Assembly (NCBI GenBank): GCA_903871865.1
Contig: CAIQIL010000326.1
Coordinates: forward strand, 1-9,626
DNA: 9,626 bases
Direction: 5' to 3'
DNA from: an uncultured Burkholderiales bacterium
Lineage (GTDB): Bacteria; Pseudomonadota; Gammaproteobacteria; Burkholderiales; Burkholderiaceae_C
The notes below the pieces were generated by a model, which was not told where the DNA came from, ran no database searches, and saw only the letters and a program-made list of their open reading frames with translations. This document shows, piece by piece, positions 4,922 to 9,626 of the stretch. Made by a program: the position numbers and the translations under genes. Each line of letters opens with the position of its first letter. The stretch's first letter is position 1.

Positions 4922-6843
4922 GATGCTGACGCAGATTTTTGCGCGTCCATCACCTTCTTGCCTTCGTTCAGGTACTCGACCTTGTACTTGCGCTTGAGGG
5001 CCTGGTAGTAGGCATCGGCTTCGGCACGGCCCCAGTACGAGCCGAACTGGTTCTGGGTTTCCTTGAGCTCCTGGGGCGAGATCTCCAGCGGCAGCACCTT
5101 GTTGACCTTGAGCACGGCCACGCCGTCGGCACCCAGGTCCACCAGCGTGAAGGCAGGCAGTTGCTTCTCGGGCACGCGCAGCGCGGCGTCCAGCACCAGC
5201 GGCGGCTGAGAGAACATGGTCTTGCGCGACATCTTCACCGCGGCGGGCAGCTCTGCCTTGTCGGGCGCGGCCTTCCAGGCGGCCAGCTTCTTGTCGGCGT
5301 CGGCACGGGCGGCCTTGGCCGCGGCGTCGGTCAGCCAGCGGCTGCGCAGTTCTTCCTTGACCTCGTCGAAGGCGCGCAGCGCGGACGGGCTGTACTTGAC
5401 GATGCGCGCCGACACCAGCTTGTTGGTGCCCACCTCGACCGCCTCGGTGTTGCGGCCCTTTGCGCGGTTGTTGGCGTCGAACAGGGCGTCCAGCACACGG
5501 CGGTTGCCCAGCGGGCCCTGGTCTTTGTTGCCCGGCACGTGCAGCACGCCGTTCATGGTCAACAGCGGCAGTTTGAGCTCATCGGCCACGGGCTTGAGGC
5601 TGTCGGACTGCTCGTACACCGAGTTGGTGAAGCGCTCAGCAGCTTCGGCGAACTGGCGCTGTGCCAGTTGCTTGCGGGCCTCGTCTTCGATCTGGGCGCG
5701 CACGGCCTCGAAGGGCTGGGCCGTGCCGCCGCGCACATCGCTGAGCTGGATGATGTGGAAGCCGTACTCGGTTTCCACCAGGCCGCTGACCTCGCCCTTT
5801 TTGAGCTTGAAGGCGGCTTCGTCGAAAGCCTTGACCATGGCGCCACGGCCGAAGAACTCCAGGTCACCACCGTTGGCGGCAGAGCCGGGATCGTCCGAGT
5901 TCTTGCGTGCCAGCTCGGCGAACTGGGCAGGGTTTTGCTTGATCTGGGCCAGCAGGCCTTCGGCCTTGGCGCGGGCGGCCTTCTTCTGGTCGGCGGTGGC
6001 ACTGGCGTCCACCTTGATCAGGATGTGGCTGGCGCGGCGCTCTTCAGGCGTGCTGTAGCGGGCTTCGTTTTCCTTGTACGAGCGGCGCAGGTCGTCTTCG
6101 CTGACGGTCACGCGCTGCTTGAGGGTGTCGATGTCGAGCACCACGTACTGCACGTCGGCCTTCTCGGCCGCGGTCAGCCAGGCGGCGTTGGCGGGGTCTT
6201 TGTAGAAAGCCTGCAGCTGCTCGGGCGTCGGGTTGAGCTGTGCCAGGTACTGCTTGGGCTCGAACTTGGTCCATTGCACTTCGCGCACCTGGAACAGGGC
6301 GTCCACCGCTTGGCGGTTGGACAGCAGCGAGGTCTGGCCAGTGGCCTGCACGCCGCCCAGCACCTGGCCCAGCACCAGTTCCTGGCGCACCATGGCGACG
6401 AACTGGTTGGGCGTCATGCCGCGGGCTTCCAGCAGGCCCTTGTTGAAGGAGCCGTCCGGGTTGAACAGGCCGGCAAAGCGCGGGTCGGTGGTGAACTGGC
6501 GCAGCAGGCGGTTGTCACTGACGCTCAGGCTTTGGTCGGCGGCGGCTTCGGCCAGCACGTACTGGCGAACGAGGGCATCAAGCGACTGGCGACGGGCTTC
6601 GGGGGTGTCGAACTGGCTGGCATCGACATTGGGCTGCTGCGAGCGCACGCGCTCCATGAAGTTGCGGTGGGCGTTGTCCCACTCGGCCTGGGTGATGCTT
6701 TGCTTGCCGACCTTGGCCACCACCCCTTCGTTGCTGGCGAATTTCGAATACCCCTGGAGGCCGAAGACCACGAAGGACGGCAGGATCAGGATCAGCAACA
6801 GGAGCTGCAGGAGACGCGTGTGCTTGCGGACGAAATCAAACAT
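4918..6843 (-). CDS. ppiD: Periplasmic parvulin-type folding factor PpiD, membrane-anchored
   Basis: This 641-residue protein is close to the family length (623 in Escherichia coli). PpiD is anchored in the inner membrane beside the Sec translocon and helps newly exported proteins fold in the periplasm. The opening MFDFVRKHTR is followed by one membrane helix at about 11-31 and a SurA-like chaperone region at about 40-250. The parvulin (PpiC) domain is at about 270-368: RRASHILI, NGGDLEFFGRGAMV, FDEAAFKLKKGEVS and ETEYGFHIIQL. A C-terminal chaperone region follows. The parvulin motifs look intact; the E. coli parvulin domain is reported inactive, so activity here is worth testing. The start follows the family N-terminus although no Shine-Dalgarno sequence is evident. 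It follows HU and tRNA-Val but is separated from them by a terminator at 6925-6946, so it probably has its own promoter in 6844-6924, which I could not define. Confidence 0.96.
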   Translation of the reverse strand: MFDFVRKHTRLLQLLLLILILPSFVVFGLQGYSKFASNEGVVAKVGKQSITQAEWDNAHRNFMERVRSQQPNVDASQFDTPEARRQSLDALVRQYVLAEAAADQSLSVSDNRLLRQFTTDPRFAGLFNPDGSFNKGLLEARGMTPNQFVAMVRQELVLGQVLGGVQATGQTSLLSNRQAVDALFQVREVQWTKFEPKQYLAQLNPTPEQLQAFYKDPANAAWLTAAEKADVQYVVLDIDTLKQRVTVSEDDLRRSYKENEARYSTPEERRASHILIKVDASATADQKKAARAKAEGLLAQIKQNPAQFAELARKNSDDPGSAANGGDLEFFGRGAMVKAFDEAAFKLKKGEVSGLVETEYGFHIIQLSDVRGGTAQPFEAVRAQIEDEARKQLAQRQFAEAAERFTNSVYEQSDSLKPVADELKLPLLTMNGVLHVPGNKDQGPLGNRRVLDALFDANNRAKGRNTEAVEVGTNKLVSARIVKYSPSALRAFDEVKEELRSRWLTDAAAKAARADADKKLAAWKAAPDKAELPAAVKMSRKTMFSQPPLVLDAALRVPEKQLPAFTLVDLGADGVAVLKVNKVLPLEISPQELKETQNQFGSYWGRAEADAYYQALKRKYKVEYLNEGKKVMDAQKSASAS

Positions 6844-6923
6844 GTCGGAAGGGGGTCAATGAAGCCAGTCAGGGACATCTGGACGGGTAAGGCGGTCACC
6901 GACTGCGAAGGCCCAGACAGGAC

Positions 6924-6946
6924 AAAGGCGAACCGGGGTTCGCCTT
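6924..6946 (-). terminator. Terminator after tRNA-Val
   Basis: On the minus strand AAGGCGAAC (6946-6938) and GTTCGCCTT (6933-6925) form a perfect 9-bp stem with a tetraloop, followed by TGTCC. The U tract is short, so efficiency may be moderate. It lies 41 bases after the tRNA-Val 3' end and 81 bases before the ppiD start. Confidence 0.65.
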
Positions 6947-6987
6947 GGTGCAAGGTGCGGGCCTCACCGTCAGATCACCATCGGGCT

Positions 6988-7063
6988 TGGTGGGTGCTGA
7001 GGGACTCGAACCCCCGACATCCTGCGTGTAAGGCAAGCGCTCTACCAACTGAGCTAAGCACCC
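6988..7063 (-). tRNA. tRNA-Val (anticodon UAC)
   Basis: The minus strand gives a complete cloverleaf of 76 bases. The acceptor is GGGTGCT with AGCACCC, the discriminator is A, and CCA is encoded (6990-6988). The D arm is AGCTCAGTTGGTAGAGC. The anticodon loop CTTACAC has anticodon TAC at 7030-7028, and the T arm contains GGGTTCGAGTCCC. It starts 25 bases after the HU stop codon with no good independent promoter, so it may be cotranscribed with the HU gene and released by RNase P. Confidence 0.98.
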
Positions 7064-7073
7064 GATGATCGGG
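7061..7073. repeat. Palindrome across the 5' end of tRNA-Val
   Basis: CCCGAT-G-ATCGGG is a perfect inverted repeat with a one-base centre. Three of its bases (7061-7063) are the first three of mature tRNA-Val and the rest lie in the leader. In the precursor RNA the leader could pair with the tRNA 5' end. Confidence 0.5.
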
Positions 7074-7088
7074 GGCTATCTTAATGCA

Positions 7089-7361
7089 TTACAGGAGGCC
7101 GTCTTTGAGGGCCTTGCCAGCGCGGAACTTGGCCACCTTGGCCTTTCTGATCTTGATTTCCTCGCCCGTGCGCGGGTTGCGGCCCGTGCGCGCGGGGCGC
7201 GTGCTCACCGCGAAGGTGCCGAAGCCCACGAGGGTCACGGCGTCGCCCTTGCGCAGGGCGCTTTGCACACCCTGGATGAAGGCTTCCAGCGCACGTCCTG
7301 CCGACGCTTTGGACAGGTCGGCCTGCTGGGCGATGTGCTCGATCATCTCGGTCTTGTTCAC
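7089..7361 (-). CDS. hupB: HU-family DNA-binding protein
   Basis: This 90-residue nucleoid protein has the standard length and sequence of HU, which binds DNA as a dimer without strict sequence preference, bends it, and helps supercoiling, replication and repair. Residues 1-40 are the helical dimerisation part ([20 protein letters not shown]). The core GFGTFAV lies at about 46-52. The DNA-contacting arm contains [17 protein letters not shown], with the Pro in R-N-P that inserts into the minor groove. The end [13 protein letters not shown] is typical. The start is GTG at 7361-7359, supported by GAGGGGA seven bases upstream and by the family N-terminus. It follows pgsA by 31 bases and precedes tRNA-Val and ppiD. 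Its promoter may lie within the end of pgsA, since HU is normally made in large amounts. Confidence 0.97.
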   Translation of the reverse strand: MNKTEMIEHIAQQADLSKASAGRALEAFIQGVQSALRKGDAVTLVGFGTFAVSTRPARTGRNPRTGEEIKIRKAKVAKFRAGKALKDGLL

Positions 7362-7392
7362 GGAAAGGTCCCCTCGGATGTGCCTGGCGTGC

Positions 7393-7959
7393 TCAGCTCA
7401 CCTTGGCGCGGATGGCCGGCAGCGCTTTCTGGAGGTAGTACACCATGGACCAGATCGTCAGCGCCGCGGCGATGTAGATCAGCACGGTGCCCGCGGTCCG
7501 CGTGTGGATGAGCCCGAACAGCTCACCATCGTAAAACAGCAACACGATGGCGCCCATTTGCGCGGCGGTTTTGAGCTTGCCCAGCATGTGGACGGCGACA
7601 CTGCGCGAGGCGCCGATCTGGGCCATCCATTCACGCAAGGCGGAAATGGCGATTTCGCGGCCGATGATGACCAGGGCCACCAGGGCGTTGACGCGGTGCA
7701 GTTGCAGCAGGATGAGCAGCGAGGCGCACACCAGGATTTTGTCGGCCACCGGGTCCAGGAAGGCGCCGAAAGCCGAGGTCTGGTTCATGCGGCGCGCCAA
7801 CCAGCCATCGGCCCAGTCGGTGATGGCCATGGCGATGAACAGGCAGCTGGCAGCAAGGTTCACCTGAACCATCGGCCAGGGCAGGTAAAACATGCCCACG
7901 ATGAGCGGGATCGAGACGATCCGCGCCCAAGTGAGCATGGTGGGCAGGTTCAAAAACAT
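7393..7959 (-). CDS. pgsA: CDP-diacylglycerol--glycerol-3-phosphate 3-phosphatidyltransferase
   Basis: PgsA is an integral inner-membrane enzyme that joins CDP-diacylglycerol to glycerol 3-phosphate to make phosphatidylglycerol phosphate, the precursor of phosphatidylglycerol and cardiolipin. The 188-residue protein carries the full CDP-alcohol phosphotransferase motif at residues 51-73: D51-G52, A55-R56, G65, D69 and D73, matching DGxxAR(x8)GxxxDxxxD, with an extra Asp at 48. Several hydrophobic helices flank it (about 14-28, 34-48, 76-108 and 133-178). The start [14 protein letters not shown] matches the family opening and fixes the ATG at 7959, although the ribosome-binding site is weak. 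It lies 37 bases after the small lipoprotein gene and is probably cotranscribed with it and uvrC; uvrC-pgsA neighbourhoods are common in proteobacteria. Confidence 0.96.
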   Translation of the reverse strand: MFLNLPTMLTWARIVSIPLIVGMFYLPWPMVQVNLAASCLFIAMAITDWADGWLARRMNQTSAFGAFLDPVADKILVCASLLILLQLHRVNALVALVIIGREIAISALREWMAQIGASRSVAVHMLGKLKTAAQMGAIVLLFYDGELFGLIHTRTAGTVLIYIAAALTIWSMVYYLQKALPAIRAKVS

Positions 7960-7996
7960 GTCGCCATTGTGCCCCGCATTCGCGGCCCGGCTGGCG

Positions 7997-8575
7997 TCAG
8001 GGCTGGTCCAGCGTCATGGGCTTGAACTTGCGGTCGCCGTTGAACAAGAAGGTTTCGTTGAAACGCCAGGGCTTGGGCAGGCGGGAGACATCGCCATACG
8101 GGGCCGCGCGGTGGATGGCCGCGATGGCCAGGTTGACCGTGTCGCGGGCCTGGCTGGGGTAGCGCATGACGCTGACGTTGCGCACGCTGCCGTCGCCGTT
8201 GAGGTCCACCGTCATCACGGGGATGGCCAACAGCATGGCGGGCGGTTTGTCCATGTAAGTACCGTCGGGGTTGGCGGCCACCAGGCGCCGGGCGGCCTGC
8301 TGGCGGGCCTCGCCCCAGCTGCGCGGCGATTGCGGTGCAGGCAGGCGCACCTCGGTGCGGCGGTTGCCCGGCGCGGGCGTGCCTTGGGCTGCGTCGGGGC
8401 GGGCATCGGGTGTGGGTGAGGTGCCCGCAGGCGCCTGCCCGGTACGCCCGCCGGGCGGGGGCGTCTGGCAGGCCGACAGCACCAGGGCCGCGCCCAGCAC
8501 GGTGGCCAGCAGGACGGCGCCGGCCTGGGCTGACCGGGTGGAGGCGGCGGGAGGGGTGGGTTCAACGCAAGGCAC
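7997..8575 (-). CDS. Small lipoprotein with a TonB-C-like domain
   Basis: This 192-residue protein is a predicted lipoprotein. The signal has a hydrophobic stretch (about 18-34) and lipobox L-S-A-C with Cys36. Residues about 37-85 are a Pro/Ala/Gly-rich linker. The C-terminal domain (about 86-188) contains [25 protein letters not shown] and then [18 protein letters not shown]. This resembles the hydrophobic-strand/DGxVxNVxVxxSSG/AAlxAvrxAaP layout of TonB C-terminal domains, so a TonB-like fold is likely. Tethering as a lipoprotein is unlike a normal TonB, which has an uncleaved membrane anchor, so energy transduction is doubtful. The start is GTG at 8575, chosen because GAGGAG lies seven to eight bases upstream, inside uvrC. 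The frame is open upstream to 8758, but that part is antisense-like uvrC coding DNA. It overlaps uvrC by 14 bases, suggesting translational coupling. Confidence 0.8.
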   Translation of the reverse strand: MPCVEPTPPAASTRSAQAGAVLLATVLGAALVLSACQTPPPGGRTGQAPAGTSPTPDARPDAAQGTPAPGNRRTEVRLPAPQSPRSWGEARQQAARRLVAANPDGTYMDKPPAMLLAIPVMTVDLNGDGSVRNVSVMRYPSQARDTVNLAIAAIHRAAPYGDVSRLPKPWRFNETFLFNGDRKFKPMTLDQP

Positions 8576-9626
8576 GGTAGATCTCCTCGGCGAGTTCACG
8601 CGAAATGCCATCGACGCCGGCCAGGTCGTCAACGCTGGCGGCGGCCACGCCACGCACGCCACCGAAGCGCTGCAGCAGGCGGGCGCGGCGCTTGGGGCCC
8701 ACGCCCGGGATGTCTTCCAGGCTGCTGCTGCCGGTGCGCACGCTGGCACGCTTGGCACGCATGCCGGTGATGGCGAAACGGTGGGCCTCGTCGCGGATCT
8801 GCGCCACCAGCATCAGCGCGGCCGAGCTGGGCGAGAGCTGCAATTTGGGCCGGCCGTCGGCAAACACCAGCTCTTCCAGCCCGACTTTACGGCCTTCGCC
8901 CTTCTCCACACCCACGATGATGGACAAGGGCAGCCTCAGTTGCGTGAAGACTTCGCGCGCCATGCTCACCTGGCCCTTGCCGCCGTCGATGAGGACGATG
9001 TCGGGCACGCGGGCGGGCTTGCGCTTCTTGCCCTCTTTGGCGGCGCCCTCGGCCGTGACCTCGGCTGCAAGGTCGGCATCGCCCGGCAGGCTGGCATCGC
9101 GGTAGCGGCGCTCCAGGGCCTGCTTCATGGCCGCGTAGTCGTCGCCCGGGGTGATGCCGGTGATGTTGTAGCGGCGGTACTGCGCGGCCTGCATCTTGTG
9201 GCCCTCGTAGACCACGCAGGAAGCCTGGGTGGCCTCGCCCGCGGTGTGGCTGATGTCGAAGCACTCGATGCGCAGTCCGGCGAGCGGGTCGTGGCGCTGC
9301 CCCGAGGCGCTCGCTGGCGCTGGCGAACCTTCTGTCGCAGCATCGGCGGCCGTGGCGGTCGTGGCAGGCCCCGCCTCTGCTGGGCCCTCGCCTGCCTCGG
9401 CGGCATCTTCCAGGCCCGCTTCGCGCGCATCGAGGTCCAGGTCGAGGTTGAGCGCTTCGACCAGCGCCCGCGTGCGCGCTTGTTGCGAGCCTTCCTCGCT
9501 GAGCAGCCGCGCCAGCGAGAGCTCGGCGCCCTTGATGGCCATGTCGAGCCAGCCGCGCCGCTGTTCGCGTGGCTGCAGCACCACCGTCACCTTGCGGCCG
9601 GACTGCGCGCCCAGGGCCTCCACGAG
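8562..9626 (-). CDS. uvrC: Excinuclease ABC subunit C, C-terminal part (cut by window edge)
   Basis: UvrC makes both incisions in nucleotide excision repair after UvrA and UvrB find the lesion. The last 354 residues are here; numbering starts at the window edge. The RNase H-like nuclease that makes the 5' cut is complete: FDISHT (Asp124), PGDDYAAM (Asp163), VLIDGGKGQ (Asp214) and RDEAH (His282). These match by spacing and context the catalytic Asp399, Asp438, Asp466 and His538 of the Escherichia coli protein. A helix-hairpin-helix pair ends the protein (about 303-354: [12 protein letters not shown] and [13 protein letters not shown]). Two low-complexity insertions stand out: an Ala/Glu/Pro-rich stretch at about 62-112, and a shorter Ala/Glu then Lys/Arg stretch at about 182-206. 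The stop overlaps the next gene by 14 bases. The N-terminal GIY-YIG domain lies beyond the right edge. Confidence 0.97.
   Translation of the reverse strand, partial: LVEALGAQSGRKVTVVLQPREQRRGWLDMAIKGAELSLARLLSEEGSQQARTRALVEALNLDLDLDAREAGLEDAAEAGEGPAEAGPATTATAADAATEGSPAPASASGQRHDPLAGLRIECFDISHTAGEATQASCVVYEGHKMQAAQYRRYNITGITPGDDYAAMKQALERRYRDASLPGDADLAAEVTAEGAAKEGKKRKPARVPDIVLIDGGKGQVSMAREVFTQLRLPLSIIVGVEKGEGRKVGLEELVFADGRPKLQLSPSSAALMLVAQIRDEAHRFAITGMRAKRASVRTGSSSLEDIPGVGPKRRARLLQRFGGVRGVAAASVDDLAGVDGISRELAEEIYRALR

Noticed and set aside
4802..7063. tRNA genes as integration sites of a mobile element
   Set aside because: No integrase, direct repeat of a tRNA 3' end or foreign-looking block was found next to either tRNA.
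4939..7068. 709-codon open frame on the plus strand, opposite ppiD
   Set aside because: It is antisense to ppiD and runs through tRNA-Val. The translation is rich in His, Gly, Val and Leu, as expected from reading GC-biased codons backwards, and it has no domain pattern.
7997..8758. Longer 253-codon version of the small lipoprotein starting at 8758
   Set aside because: The extra residues read through uvrC coding DNA and have skewed Ala/Pro/Ser composition. The GTG at 8575 has a strong ribosome-binding site and gives a normal lipoprotein signal.

Overview
The window looks like chromosomal housekeeping DNA from a GC-rich betaproteobacterium, most likely order Burkholderiales and perhaps family Comamonadaceae. 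This is inferred from the character of the HU, PpiD, PgsA, LeuA and Lrp-type proteins and from strong G/C bias at third codon positions; no database search was possible. There is no insertion sequence, CRISPR array, phage gene or integrase. The left edge cuts leuA and the right edge cuts uvrC, both on the minus strand.

Layout from left to right. (1) Positions 1-134 hold the first 44 codons of leuA (minus). It is divergent from an Lrp/AsnC-family regulator (313-795, plus) across a 178-bp spacer carrying repeated TTGTGC/GCACAA motifs. (2) Positions 796-1230 hold hairpins, an unrecognised 67-residue ORF with a good ribosome-binding site and an acidic Cys-His-Cys cluster (938-1141), another hairpin, and a strong bidirectional terminator. 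(3) Positions 1252-2802 (minus) encode a membrane chemoreceptor. (4) After a 350-bp spacer, 3153-4715 (plus) encodes a predicted surface lipoprotein: a lipobox N-terminus, a Gly/Thr/Ser/Asn-rich beta-repeat body with RTX-like turns, and a C-terminal module resembling those of type I-secreted proteins. (5) A second bidirectional terminator separates this gene from a leftward-reading block.

The leftward block, in transcription order, is uvrC, a small lipoprotein with a TonB-C-like domain, pgsA, the HU gene, tRNA-Val(UAC), a terminator, ppiD and tRNA-His(GUG). uvrC, the lipoprotein gene and pgsA are overlapped or closely spaced and probably form one operon. HU, tRNA-Val and ppiD keep the hupB-ppiD neighbourhood known from Escherichia coli, with a tRNA gene and a terminator inserted. 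tRNA-His has its own near-consensus sigma-70 promoter, whose -35 element contains the ppiD stop codon.

Most of the window is conventional. The parts that deserve a second look are the small Cys-His-Cys ORF with its hairpin-rich flanks, the lipoprotein of mixed architecture at 3153-4715, the leuA/Lrp spacer, and the lipoprotein gene whose start signals lie inside uvrC.
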